A stretch of 64,000 nt of DNA. It comes from Prochilodus magdalenae. Its lineage: Eukaryota > Chordata > Actinopteri > Characiformes > Prochilodontidae. How positions within the stretch are numbered: the stretch's first letter is position 1; every line of letters starts with the position of its first letter. The notes beneath the pieces are model-generated. The model searched no databases and was not told where the DNA came from. It saw nothing but the letters and a program-made list of their open reading frames with translations. Location of the stretch: the NCBI GenBank assembly GCA_024036415.1, contig JAMWET010006800.1, positions 213,501 to 277,500 of the forward strand, given 5' to 3'. This document shows positions 32,001 to 44,300 of this stretch, one piece after another. Made by a program: the position numbers and the translations under genes.

Positions 32001-35000
32001 CCAGTTGTTATGTCTAAATCATAATTTGGACTGGGTTTGGACTTATTAGACTGTAATAAAAGACACAGGCTTGTAAATTTATGACTAACACCTCTGGAGC
32101 TGATTAAAGGTGTTAACATATAAACCAGTATTGAATTGGCATGTAATTGTTAGATATTCAGACAGTAATATTTCTGTCAACAGCTCGAGCAAACTCATTT
32201 GTCGGTACGGCTCAGTACGTCTCCCCAGAGTTACTGACTGAGAAATCTGCCTGTAAGAGGTAAGAGGTACACACATACAGTAGCTTATTACAGTACAGCC
32301 TAATTGTACAGGTGACTGCTATCATCCTGATTATAGACACTATTTCTTATGAAACTGTTTGTCCTCTCTTGTTTCTCTGCAGTTCGGATCTTTGGGCATT
32401 AGGCTGCATTATTTACCAGTTGGTTGCTGGGTTACCACCATTCAGAGCGGGGTACGTGTACTTCTTTAACACTTTATCATCAATAAGTGGAGTTGGTGCA
32501 GTGTGTATCTGTAAATAAATGTGTATAAACTCTCTCTGTGCCTCTCTCTCCGTCTCTCCATCATCTCCCTTACAGAAATGAGTATCTGATATTCCAGAAG
32601 ATTATTAAATTAGAGTACGAGTTTCCTGAGAAATTCTTTCCCAAAGCAAAGAATCTAGTGGAACAACTTTTGGTGAGTGTATTTGTTTTGTTTGTTTGCT
32701 GGCATGTTTGTTTATTCCGACATTCATTCTATGCTTTTTGATTTCACTTCAGGGGAAATTTCACAAAGCAGGATTTTTCTATTGAGCCTGATAACTTTAT
32801 TCCTAAAGTTAGGCTAGTGTAATTAGAGAACAGCTGAGCAAACATTCCTATTGGACAATCCTAAACTTTGGGCTTAAGTTATCTGGCTAAATGAGGAATC
32901 CTGTTATGTGGAATAACCCTAGAACAAGCCATACAGTAACTCGGAAGTGCAGCAATGACCTAAATTAAACTATCAAATGATTAAACCTGAAACTTGAGTT
33001 ACATGTGTTTTTAGATCTGTGTGGATTTGGGCAGTATTTGGGAGAGGACTGAGACTGTTACTGCAGCTTTTCTTTTGAATGTTCAGGGTTTGGTTCATAA
33101 CAGTTTAGCCAAGGTGTTGACTGCATAAACTGTTAGTTACTAAGTGTTAAGCATTCTTAAGGAGTACCCTCAACCAGTACTGTGTCGACTCAGAATTTTG
33201 CCAGTCGAATCGGATTCACCAGTCCTGGCCGAAGATTCAACTATTCGTTCAGGGTTTTTTGTACATACTACATAATGTACATGAGTCATCAGAGTCACAG
33301 GAACATATTACTGAACTAAAGAGACGTGGCTCTATATATGCTAGCACTATATATTTATTATTCATCTATTAATAATTATTAAAATGTCTTTTTTTTAATT
33401 CTTAAAGTTCTTGTGCATTTTTGTAAGCTTTAGTCTGTTGTCTTTGTCAGTCGACTTAAAGGGTCTCAGGCGATTCGACTTGTTGACTTCTAGAGGGTAC
33501 CTTCAACAATATCTCCTTTGTGACAAGTTATTCACAATTCACAAGACTGAAATATTCAACAGTCACAGTTAGGTAGACATCACTTGGCAGTGTCATGTGT
33601 TTCTAACTGTTACATTTTAAAATGGTGTAGTTGTTGGATCCTTGCAAGCGGATTGGCTGTGAGGAAATGGGCGCATATGAGCCACTGAAATCCCACCCTT
33701 TCTTTGAGTCAATAAGCTGGGATGACTTGCACCTGCAAACCCCGCCCAAGCTCACCCCTTACCTGCCTGCCATGTCTGAGGATGATGAGGACTGCTATGG
33801 GAACGTGAGTCTTGATAAACGTATTGATAAACATATCAGCTCACCATTATATACAACACTGCATGTGTTTTTATACCTCTGGTGAATCTTATTTATGAAC
33901 CAGAACAATTTGAGTTCATGTGTATTAGCTTGTGACATGATGTTGGTGGTTTTTAGTATTTTGGTGTGTTGTCATTTTTAAATGTATTCAACTAAGGCTT
34001 TTGCAACAAAGTACAACAAACTAAATGTCCCCCTCACTGTATAAACCAAGAGTAAAGAAGCCTGTAAGAAATTGCATTCCAATAAAAGGTTGGTATTTCA
34101 TAAAGATTTGACAAGTTTGATCAATAATCAGAGATATGCAAGTACAGTGATAAGTACCTATCTGAGTCTCATTTACACATCTTATTTAAAATAAGATTCA
34201 TGAAAAAAAAAAAGATGATTAAAATAAATAGAATAAATAATTCTTTCTCTGTCCTCATTTCCTGCACAGTATGATGACCTCTTAAGCCAGTTCAGCAGCA
34301 TGCAAGTGACCCAGCCTGGCCCCACGCCCTCAACGGACGAGTCTTCAGAGACTGTTCTTCCTGTATGTAACCCCGCCCCCAGTGTGGACCAGTTCATTCA
34401 TATTCATGAGCTGGACAGTAACAGCATGGAGCTGGATCTGCAATTCAGCGAAGAGGAAAAGCGCCTCCTGCTGGACAAACAAAGCGCTGCAAACCCTTGG
34501 TAAGAGCGCAGGCACCATAGCACTGACTTGAAAGCATGTACACTTACAGCAGTCCTACATTTATGAAGATAGTATGCAGAAGACATGTATGTGATGCTCC
34601 AAAAAACAGCACATGCATGTTTTTTTTGTTTTTCTGTCAGATCAATAATTAAGAGACATTTTTGTTTTACAGGCACCAGTTTGTGGAGAATAACCTTATC
34701 CTCAAGATGGGTCCAGTTGACAAGCGTAAAGTGAGTTAAACTCTTAGTGTTTTAATGATTTTATATGAAACCCCTACTTTTTGAAGAAATATTGTCTTTT
34801 TACTTTGGTGATGACAAGTACATTGGGCAGCTAAGGAAACCCTCAGATGGACACGTGACCTAGTCAAGTGTCGCTTCCCTCTTTGTAGCACATAACTGAG
34901 CCTCTGAAGATCTTATTTTAAACACTATTATGTGACCAATGATAAAAGAGGGGGGTGACAGCTGGTAATTTACATTTAACAACAACTTTGTAATTTACTC

Positions 35001-35642
35001 TTGGGTAAAGTGCAGTTTTTTTGCATGTTGTAGTGATGGATTTGTTTTAACACTTGAATGTGTGTAGGGTCTGTTTGCACGGCGTAGGCAGCTGCTATTG
35101 ACCGAAGGCCCTCACTTGTACTATGTGGACCCGGTGAATAAGGTTCTGAAGGGAGAGATCCCCTGGTCCCCAGAACTTCGACCCGAAGCAAAGAACTTCA
35201 AAACGTTCTTTGTCCACACAGTAAGTAAATACCTGTCACTCTACATGGATCATTTACAGAATTCTGGTCCACCAACCACTGTAGCTACTGTAGCTGTGTG
35301 TCAGCTATCTGTCAAACCTTCAGCTCTGGCCACTTGGTAAGTCCTGTAGCACTTCTGCAGTCATGCTAGAAGGTTGAGTAGCTCAAAAGGAAAAGACGTT
35401 TTATTATTATACGAACTGTGCTCTGTGAGAGACTCTCTCTGTATCGAATTCATTATTTGTGTAAATTGTCAGTTTTTGTCAGATGTTTTGTATTTGGACT
35501 TCTGTAATCATGCAATTCTCCCTTGCAGCCAAACCGGACCTACTATTTGATGGACCCAAGCGGCAATGCTGACAAGTGGTGTAAGAAGATCCAAGAAGTG
35601 TGGAGGAAAATCTACCACAAACACCAGAGCCCCAGTCTATAG
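20053..35642 (+). CDS. pdpk1: 3-phosphoinositide-dependent protein kinase 1
   Basis: PDK1 phosphorylates the activation loop of AKT, S6K, SGK and other AGC kinases at the plasma membrane. Exons: 20053-20076, 25053-25247, 27523-27565, 28276-28413, 29221-29365, 30796-30893, 32184-32259, 32383-32451, 32576-32672, 33631-33804, 34270-34499, 34673-34730, 35068-35220, 35529-35642. All are GT-AG and in phase; 1614 nt, 537 aa (human 556). Kinase landmarks: Gly-rich GEGSFST (about 67-73), Lys of EYAIKIL (89), HRDLKPEN (181-188), DFGTAK (201-206), activation-loop Ser of [11 protein letters not shown] (219), [21 protein letters not shown] Ser/Thr/Pro-rich linker in exon 11 differs from the mammalian Ser run. 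The C-terminal PH domain (about 438-530) includes [18 protein letters not shown] and [20 protein letters not shown]. The small first exon (MARATSQI) is followed by a 5-kb intron. Confidence 0.97.
20077..25052 (+). other. pdpk1: pdpk1 intron 1
   Basis: The first kilobase is still fairly GC-rich and is studded with GCTAGC / TTAGC motifs (20.2-21.0 kb). The rest is AT-rich, with a TAA microsatellite at 23379-23406. No exon or RNA gene was recognised. First introns of this kind often hold enhancers, but none can be named here. Confidence 0.6.
23379..23406. repeat. TAA microsatellite
   Basis: Nine or so ATA/TAA units in pdpk1 intron 1. Confidence 0.85.
25248..27522 (+). other. pdpk1: pdpk1 intron 2, with repeat-like DNA
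   Basis: Contains a poly(T) run near 25569-25590. Two similar stretches sit at 26397-26456 and 26692-26755, both with 'attaatgtaatc(c/t)ttaa' followed by 'attagtca(c/t)cc'. The phrase atattgcccagctctatgtg near 26510 recalls common fish MITEs. No exon is seen. Confidence 0.5.
33180..33500. repeat. Possible DNA-transposon relic in pdpk1 intron 9
   Basis: The stretch starts with tgtgtcgactcagaa and 'gccagtcgaatcgg' and ends with 'ggcgattcgacttgttgac', giving facing GTCGAATCG motifs about 250 bases apart. It resembles a non-autonomous hAT-like element, but termini and a target duplication were not established. Confidence 0.3.
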
Positions 35643-35720
35643 GAGCTCTCCCCTACGGCCACATCCCCAGCAGCCCTTTGACCAATCACAGAACATACAC
35701 ACCCCTTGTACAGTTTGTTC

Positions 35721-35810
35721 TTTCTTTCTCTCTCGTATATTCTCTCTGTCTCTCATATATTTTTCTCTCTCTCTCTCTTTCTCTCTCTGTCTCTGTCTCT
35801 CTCTGTCTCT
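35721..35810. repeat. CT-rich microsatellite 1 (pdpk1 3'UTR)
   Basis: Imperfect (CT)n with TATAT and GTCT interruptions, starting about 80 bases after the stop codon. Confidence 0.9.
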
Positions 35811-36234
35811 ACCCCCCCCATGCTCCCTTTTAACCCCTCTCCCCTGGATCTCAGTGGGGGTGTGTCACCTCTGTTTGATTGGTCTGAATCTAGAGTTAAG
35901 GCGGGTCCTTTGCCCTCATTGGCCGCAGTAGCTGGTCTAGCTGATTCTGAATGGAGGATGTGGTGTTGAATTTCTGTGGTGGGAGGTCCTGCTCCTTGAG
36001 TCGTTTGTGTTCCGAATCAAAACTCTCTGAACAAAAAAAAAAATACATCACAGGAAAAAAAATACATCCCAACCAATCATCACCACACCACAACAATCAG
36101 TGCAGAACTATGGGTAATGTAGTTCTAGAGGGTAATGCATCACCCCAGGCCCTGAGCCAATTGCGCGACTGATTTTTTAGGTTTTTTTGTTTGGTTTTTT
36201 TCCTCCTTCTTCTTTTTTTTATTTTTATTTTTTT

Positions 36235-36240
<6 letters not shown>

Positions 36241-36315
<75 letters not shown>

Positions 36316-36358
36316 TCTGTCTCTCTCTCTCTGTCTCTCTCTCTCTCTGTCTCTCTCT
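36241..36358. repeat. CT microsatellite 2 (pdpk1 3'UTR)
   Basis: About 118 bases of (CT)n, pure for the first 60 and then broken by regularly spaced CTGT steps. It is preceded by a T-rich run (36181-36240). Confidence 0.95.
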
Positions 36359-37102
36359 CAAATCGTTTGCAATGGGATAATGACTGTACGTATGTTTCTG
36401 AGTGGAGACATGACCAGGTGTGTGCCAGATGTTTGATAGACTGGAGTGTGTGCGCGTGTGGTTCCTTGTCTCTCTCGGCCGTTTTTAACAGGAAGGTGAT
36501 GGGCGTGTGTGTGTATGAGTGTTTTTGCGTGCGTGTGTGTGTCTCCTCTTCCTGGTTGGTAACTGATGACTGTGATGTATAGTTGATGTAATATTGAACT
36601 TGGAGGTGAGTAGAGCAAGGTGACTCTTGGATCCGGGTTTTGTATTTTTATTCTTGTATAAGGTTATTGGGGCTACTCTGTTCAGGCCCGGCTACTTCTG
36701 TGTTATTTAAATTCTAATATATGAAAATCATATTTGGATTGAAGTCATGTTCGAGGGCCTTGCTGTGTATGTTTTGAAATGTAAAGCCTTTGAATGTGAA
36801 GAATTATTGTAAACTATGATATTTTACAGCTTTTTTTTCTTACTATATCATATACATTTTCTATTTGCGCAGTGATTGACTCATATTCTGATAATTTAAA
36901 GCCTTTGCATTCACGGGCCCTGCCCATGCTTGGGGACGTGTGCGTATGAGAGCAAGTGCGTGCGAGTGTGAGTGAGTAAGCATGTGTGTGCGGGGTCTGT
37001 CTTTGTGTTGGCGCTGTGTGTAATTTTTTTTTTTTTTTTTTTCTTCATCCCCCCCCCCCACCCCCCCGTCAAGCTCAAAAGCTCGACAACACCTAGAACT
37101 GA

Positions 37103-37108
37103 AATAAA
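37103..37108 (+). terminator. pdpk1: Poly(A) signal, pdpk1
   Basis: AATAAA about 1.46 kb after the pdpk1 stop, in 'gaactgaaataaagcatg' context. The sequence becomes ordinary intergenic DNA beyond it. Confidence 0.65.
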
Positions 37109-38220
37109 GCATGTAGGGGTTTAGGCCGACAGAAACCTTGGCTCCTGTGCTTTTTCAGCCTTCACATGTTTATTGTTCAGAATTACCAAAAACATATAAG
37201 TGAAATGAAAAGCATGTTAGTAATTTTATTTTTGTTGTTTGTTTGATTTATTTATTTTTTTAAGGGTGAAACGCTGTGCAGCTCCCAATGTTTAACATTT
37301 TGGCTTGGTTGGTTAAATAGTCAAGCTGTTTGAAACTGTTTCAGTTTTTTAGTCATGTACAATACTGCTGGACAAAGAGTGCTAGACTGAACAGTAACCA
37401 TGTGCAAATTTGCTTCACATGAGGACTAGAGACCTGTGCTAACTTAAACCTTAGACTTAAGACTAGAGACTTTAAGTGTTCTAACTCTGTAAAGACATCA
37501 CTCAGATGTGTCAGGGCAAAGAGAAAGCACCAAAAGAGAGAATCTGGTTCACCCTAAGTGAAGTTATAGGAAATAAAGTGTCAGCCAGCTACATCTCCCC
37601 ACCGAGTTCAAGCAGCCACTAACTAGCAAAACAAATAACTTTATCTGTAGGGATGTTAATAACTACAAATTGCTCCTCTCTTCAGTTGTAGAGTCCTCTT
37701 TTCCTCTGTTGGGATATGTATTTCAGAGTCTGCTGGAAGTGACTGACCACATTATAAAGTCAGCTAGAATGTAAAAGCCACATTATGCAGAAACACAAGA
37801 TCAGGGCCGTGCCCAATTATAGGTCTTGCACATTTTGTCCTTTACTACTTTTCTTTTGTTCTTTGTGTTTAAGTGGGGAAAGTTACTTAGAACCCTAGCA
37901 TCCTTTTGCTGATAGTCTCCACCCATTTTTATTCTGGTTTTGACCAGTCTTCAGCACAGTCCCTCATTTTCCTTTGGGGGTTATTCTCACTGACTGTTTA
38001 TAACACATAGGCCATAATATTGTGTACATTAGTATTGTGTCCAATACCATTGAAACACAGGTCACTTCATTTGCTATGCCGCCTTGTGTCTCTGTATTTG
38101 TCAAACTTTTTTTTTTTCAGTTCTACTTACCATATAGGTGATTTTGTAGTTGTACGCTTACATAATGTAGTCCATCTGATTCACTGCATGCTTTATTACC
38201 CGGACCTCAAGGCAGACATT

Positions 38221-38305
38221 ATTTGGGAAGTGGATCCTTCTCAGCACTGCAGTGACACTGGCATAGTAGTGTTGTATAAGTGTGTATTGTGCTGCTACCA
38301 GTGGG
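38221..38305 (+). repeat. Interspersed repeat fragment, copy 1
   Basis: Shares the block 'ggatc(c/a)tt(c/t)tcagcactgcagtga' followed by (g/c)(c/t)a(t/c)(a/g)t-g-tg-rich sequence and 'gtgttgtgctg'-like sequence with 61628-61725 in the same orientation. Recognised from memory as one end of a common ostariophysan repeat. Confidence 0.6.
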
Positions 38306-40140
38306 TTTATTTTCTGTAGGACAGACTCTGCTGCAACCATATGACATAATCACAGTGTGACAGTGGCAGCCTACAGGTAGAGGGATTTTGCATGTTTTTA
38401 ATAATGAATAAAACATGTACACTGTTTTAAGGAATACAAATCTCAGCAGACAAGGGCTTTTCCAATACTTTATAAGCTCAGGTTTTGTTTATAAATTGAT
38501 CCCCCAGTGGGGCGTGAGGTTCAGTGAACCCAAATACCCTCTTCAGGAGCAAAATTTCCCAAAAAAGTGTGATGTGACTCACTTTAGTTTCTACACCAGA
38601 AAATAATGGCAGATAAAGTCCTAGATGTGCCCTACTTTAAAAAAATGACTAAGTTGCAAATGAGTTAAGTACCATCTGTAATACAGGCCTAAAAATACAA
38701 CTTTAGCTAGTATTCAGCTAACTGATTAGTGTACAACAAAAAGAAAGGCAGTTACGCATGGTTCCAGACCAGTTTACACAAAGAGAAAATAATTACCCAG
38801 ACCTTCAAACTTTTTAGGACGAGAAATAACGTTTTACTTTTTGAAAATGACTCACTGAAAAACACACATTTCCACCAACTGATCAGACAATGAAGCATGT
38901 AAAGCATAAAATTGTTCTACATTGATGGTTCTACTAAAAAATCTTAACAGAACCATATTTTTAAGTTTGGTACAGGTTGGGAAATGGTGAATAATGCAGT
39001 TATGACCTATTTTGACTTATCAAACAAAAATGTCTGCATAATTAAGTCACTGACATTTAGTGGTTTGATGTGAAATGGTTCATTGTAAAGAAATGTACCA
39101 ACTCGGGTTTCTTTACTGAGGCCTCAAAGGAACCAGGTCTCCAAGTCTCCAAAACATGTAACAGAGCGTTATTACGACGTGCTGATAATGCTAAAACAGG
39201 AGTAAATGCAAAAAGGCTTCCCTTCTATCCATCCACCCTGGAAAAAAAAAAATCAAAACTTCTCAAAACAAACTTTATAAAACAGTGTTCCAGGTACAGA
39301 GCAGTGTGTTCATAACCATTACATGTAACTAGTTGTCAGGCTGTTTTCAGTCATCTGACCAAGTTTCTCTAGAATTAAACATTTAACATCAAACCACTCT
39401 AAATGACTTCACTTACATCCTAACTATTTACTAAGCAGAAATCTGGAACTGTCCTTTAATTTCTTCCATAATATATGTAATGATATCACTCCTGAGATTA
39501 ATGTGAATAAGAACAGAGGGGCCTTGATCATTTATCCTAGCTCTGATCCCAATCTGGGCCACTCCACAGGGATTGGGGGAGATTTTGTGCTGAAAATCCT
39601 AGTCAAGAACACACGGCTAACTTCTCAGACAGAGAGGAGTATGATCAAGACCATTCCTATGACAAATCTGTGAAGAAAGAATAGCTGGTCATTACAATGT
39701 AGGATACTTTATAACTGCTGATACCCCAAAAACATACACAAACGCTATGAACAGTAGCAGACTAGCTGTGAAGTAGTGGTCATGTTATTCTGTGGTTTTG
39801 GGCTGGAGGCTGAGGCCAGAAAACACTTTCAGTAAAATAGTATGAAACACAGAGATGTGGTAAACGTTGGTAAAAGAAGCGACAGCTCAAGCTTTTCTTC
39901 AGCCCTAATTTAGCTTCAAGCACACCAGCATATAACTCAACACAATCATAACTAGAAACAAGGAAATAGCTTACAGAATGTTGATCATTTTAAACAGAAT
40001 GCACTCAAAATCATGCCAGGTGAGGGCCTCATTTCATTTGTTACCACTATTATTTAACACACCACTATAAAGTGCATCACGCCAGTGTTAAACAAGCAGC
40101 CACTCGACAGTGAGCTAGTCGGTCAGCTATCCAAATGAAA

Positions 40141-40266
40141 GGGTTTAATATGGATACAAATACAACACATTATCCATCAGTCTGAAGAACCATTCAAGCA
40201 TGAAATGGTTCTATATAGGGCCCCTGCAATTACTAAAGAACCAATCAATCATCTTTTTCAAGAGTG
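40141..40266 (+). repeat. Short palindromic repeat, copy 1
   Basis: Contains the order 'acacatt-ccatcagtctgaagaacc', then a short spacer, then ggttctatatagg, which is partly self-complementary (gaacc / ggttc). The same order is found at 51333-51440. It looks like a small MITE. Confidence 0.5.
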
Positions 40267-41039
40267 TATAAATGATCTCTATTCTCAATGTCTGCCCTGT
40301 GTTGCGATTTGTCTGGGCTTCTTGTCATTGCAAATAGGAGGGACTAAACTACTGTAGGCTGAATAAGCTGATATCTGCAAATGCATTGAGTGTATTTACA
40401 TGCACTGCAGAAAATCTGATTATTAGTTTCACCATCTTTACATTAACTTTACTTGTCAGATAATGGAGACACCAGGTCTATGTGAGTCAGGCAGTGATTG
40501 GATTTTTGCTTTGTAACCAGCCAATAACCTTAAAGAAGACTATGTGCCAAAAATCCAGCTCTCATTCAGATATTCAGATCTAAGAAACTGCAGTAAGCCA
40601 TTTACATGACCTCTTTAATAATGAACTATAGAAATACACTTGTGTTCAGATTATTAAGTTAATGTAAACCCACACACTGACTGTCATGGGCTATGAAACC
40701 ATTCAGTTCAAAATGGGCTGTTTTTGTGACTCAGTTTCCGCGTGTGGACTAGGGTACGTTTTAAAGCTTGTTTATACACTACATCCGGGTCTTATTTAAC
40801 TCTTCCAGTAAAGGAAACAAAATCAGTAAACACTTTTCCAGGATATGTGCCCTTTAATGAACCTCAAACGTCTCCTGGACCCCTGTGGTGTGCAGCGCGT
40901 GGATATTCATGTAATAGACGCTGGACCTAAATAGTGTCCGATAGAGATGACAGGAAAGTAAAGCCAGTCGAGGGGACATACTGCATAATGATGAATAATA
41001 ATCCTCTCCTGTTTTATATTTACTCGAAGCCGATATTTG

Positions 41040-41376
41040 GCGTCCCCCAGCGGGCCCTCTTGGAAAACCTCGATTTACAGCCCAACACCCAGAGCAGCTG
41101 CAGCCTTCAGCGCTCAGCGCGCTCGCTCTGTGCCTTCATCCGGACGCGCGGGTTCTCCAGCGGGCGGAGCTCAGACATGCCCTCCGGACACGTCAAGCAG
41201 CTTCACGTAGACTGAGATTCTTTCTGCTTCCGAAGGAGACTCAGACGGGACTCTGCACGCACTATCGCTCCATTCGTTTTGTTTATCCACATGTAAAACG
41301 CAGAGAACCTGCCTGGTCTGCGTTAGGTTAGCTGGAGCGCTAACGGCTAGGAGACGGAGGAGAGAAGGAGGAGAAC
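41040..41376 (+). promoter_or_regulatory. kctd5: CpG-rich kctd5 promoter / 5'UTR
   Basis: GC- and CpG-rich sequence (cagcgcgctcgctctg, ccggacgcgcggg) is found immediately upstream of the kctd5 start codon, in contrast to AT-rich flanks. No TATA box was found, as usual for a broadly expressed gene. Confidence 0.55.
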
Positions 41377-44300
41377 ATGGCTGAGTGTCAGTGCGACGTC
41401 TCCGGCCACAGCTCACGGCGCTGCCCGCTCAGGTCCACCGGGGAAAGCTCGTCCAAGTGGGTGCGCCTCAATGTGGGTGGCACGTATTTTCTGACCACGA
41501 AGCAGACCCTGTGCCGGGAGCCCAAGTCCTTTCTGTACCGCCTGTGCCAAGCGGACCCAGAGCTGGACTCCGATAAGGTAACATTAACGCGGCGTGGAAA
41601 CGAGGGTCGGTAACGTGCCTCAAAAGGATCAGCGGCGCTGATATCTTAACGGGGTTCCCTTCTTCTTTCGCATCTTTTATTTTTGATATTTTGGGAGTTT
41701 AAAAGGCCTTTTAAATCACCATCTGTGATGTATTAAACTCTGCAAGAAAGTTTGCTTGGCTGTTTGTCAGGACTGATGTTCCTGTTTATTCCTCTGTTGA
41801 CACTTATTCAAGAACACTACTTAAGGCTGAGACATGATCATGTCTGAACATCATGTTTACAGACTGTTCAGTAAACAAAAAGCAAAACTAATTGGATTAG
41901 TATACAGTAGAGAAGAATGATGCTGTCATAGCTGAGAGATGTAATCTGTACATAACTGTGTTACTCTTGCTTGTTGGAGAAACTTGCGTGTGCGCGAGTG
42001 TGTGTGTGTGCGCGCGCGTGTGTGTGTGTGTTTCATAAGCAATGCCCATTATTTCAGGCCTCTCCCACCCTGCATGAAGTTTGGTTTCTGTTAAGAAGCT
42101 ATCTTGCTGAAAGCAATACTGACCCTTATTCAAAAGTACTGTCATCACCCAAAATCCCAGCAAGTTCGAGATTATTGCAGCAGGAAACTCCACAACTAAC
42201 AAGCCTCATCATTCTGCATGGTTTCAAATCTAGCCAGCCAGCCATGAAAAGACAGGACACACCAACTTCTGAGATCCGCCTTGCCCCAGTTTCAAACCAG
42301 AAACTGAGATGAAGACCAAGTCCTAAAGGGGAATTCCAACCAACCTCTCAAAATGTGCACCATATTCAGGCAATAAGATGTAAACAAGGTCATTCAGAGA
42401 GGTTAGAGGCAGAGTGGTACATTGTGAGAGCCAAGCTTGCCCACTGTGGCGGAGATTGGGAGCAAACGTCCAAAGCGTTTATTGCCCTGGAAGCCACCTC
42501 ACAGAAAGCTATTAGAAAGAAAGCAGGAATGGTTAAGAGTATGTTCATTTCCTGAGATGATAGTTTGGACATAAGCTATTGGCCTAAATCATTTTGCTAA
42601 ACACATTGTGTTTCTTGTTGTTGTTTTCAGATTGGCTACATCACACATTGAAAAACTTAGGAAGCGTGTATTGGTTTACTTAGTGTTTTTAAATGATGTG
42701 TGACATTATGCATAGCTGTACACGGAGATGGAGTAAGATTCCAAAAAGATGGGGGTGGGGTAAAGACAGGCTTTTTGGAGAGGGGGGGTGGACTGGCTGG
42801 AATGGGGTTGCCCATATGGCAGTTTTCCACTAAAAGCAGCTTTGCTCTCAGATGGGCAGCCTGCTGCGAACACACAGCCCTTCTCTTTTAGTCGAGAACA
42901 AGGGTCCCTCTGTGGGCAGCACCGGAGGCTTCAGTACCTCCATCGTCCTCTCTCATTGGCTGGACACGACAGGCATGCTGCTGCAGTTGGCCCGAAGACT
43001 CTCGGGCACCCATGCTGGTGATGTCATCAGGATACTTTGGCACCATGTACCTTGGTGTTACTGTAGAGTCAAGACAGAATAACAATACAACAGGCAGCTC
43101 GCTGAAAGAATCTTGTGAATGAGCGTTGATGGTAAGAGTATTAGATTGGGCATTATGCCTGCTCTGCTTCAGCTAGAGTCAACATTGTTGGAAACTGGAC
43201 CTCCTGAGGGCAGCTGAGCTAAACTAAATCTGTTGGTTACACAATAACATGAGTGACGGTTTATTATTGGAGAAACCATCTGCTGAGAGGGAATGCTATC
43301 TTATTCCTCTAACCTCTATTTCAGGTGACTCACCTTGTGCCCTTTGAAGAAAGGAAGGGTTTTCAAACAAATGCATCAGGATAAACAGCTGAGAGAGTGT
43401 TAAGCATGCAGAGCTTACTGCTTTCTTGCATGATGCACACAGTGAGTGAATCCAGATGTCCTGCTTTGTCAAGACTGTTCCACTCCTTATGTGAGTAATG
43501 AACAGATTTTCGGTTAATCGCTTGAAAGGATCAAACAAACAGAAAAAACATTTAGTTAGCATAGAGCCATGGAATTTTTGGATGATGGGTGTCTAGAATT
43601 AAAAAGTGCAAAAAAAACTGGTGGGGTTCCATGTTGGATAAGTAACAGTAGCAGGCTCTTCAGATTACCTGACTCTTAACTGATGTAACATCGAATGCTA
43701 ATCAGGATTCCTCTACTGCCTAAGGATTTATCTGTTCTGTGTAGCACTATGTGCCAACACAGTGCCTCTTTAGAGAAGTATATTTTAGCCCAGTTAGTTA
43801 AACAGCTGCTTATGCAGTACTAATGCATGGAGGCCCATGTATTGATATTTACTTATTTTATTATTAATGTGTGTTGATGTCTAATATGTTACCAAAATGC
43901 CTTTTTTTTTTATTTTACAACATGGTGCTGCTGTACTGATGAGAGTAGTGCTTTTGTCACACTTACCATGCGCAAGAGCAGGGTTAATTTCCTGAACAGA
44001 AGACTTCCTGGCACGACTCTTTATGTTCACCCATCACTGTAAATCTGGATTAACCCAATTATTTTTGTATATTTAGATATAATTTATAAGATTAAAGCTG
44101 TTTTAAATGACACTTCTTCTGCTTGACAGTACAAAAGACTGAAATAACTGAAGTGACGTGAATTCTGTTCATCGGCTGAAACAAAGTTTTCCTCTGGAAG
44201 TTATGTAATTCATATTTCAATACATATTAAAAATGCAATACATTTGTGTTGTGCCTCAATTACCAAGACAGCAGTATAGTGTAGAACCACTCCTACGTGG

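Larger units (their letters stand above)
35643..37130 (+). other. pdpk1: pdpk1 3'UTR
   Basis: From the stop at 35642 to an AATAAA at 37103-37108. It contains two long CT tracts and a T/C homopolymer region (about 37023-37068). The chance reading frames here are low-complexity Ser/Leu runs produced by the CT repeats and are not genes. Confidence 0.65.
37131..41376. other. Intergenic DNA and kctd5 5' region
   Basis: Mostly AT-rich with no coding exon recognised. It includes two repeat fragments (38221-38305 and 40141-40266). From about 41.04 kb the sequence turns GC- and CpG-rich, and the last 330 bases are the likely kctd5 promoter and 5'UTR. Confidence 0.55.

Noticed and set aside
36187..36582. 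Long Ser/Leu reading frames over the CT repeats in the pdpk1 3'UTR (and Arg/Glu frames on the other strand)
   Set aside because: They are produced by dinucleotide repeats with no stop codons; no domain or splice structure.
42852..43082. GC-richer patch with overlapping short frames on both strands in kctd5 intron 1
   Set aside because: No frame matches a known protein, and no paired splice sites in phase with kctd5 were found.
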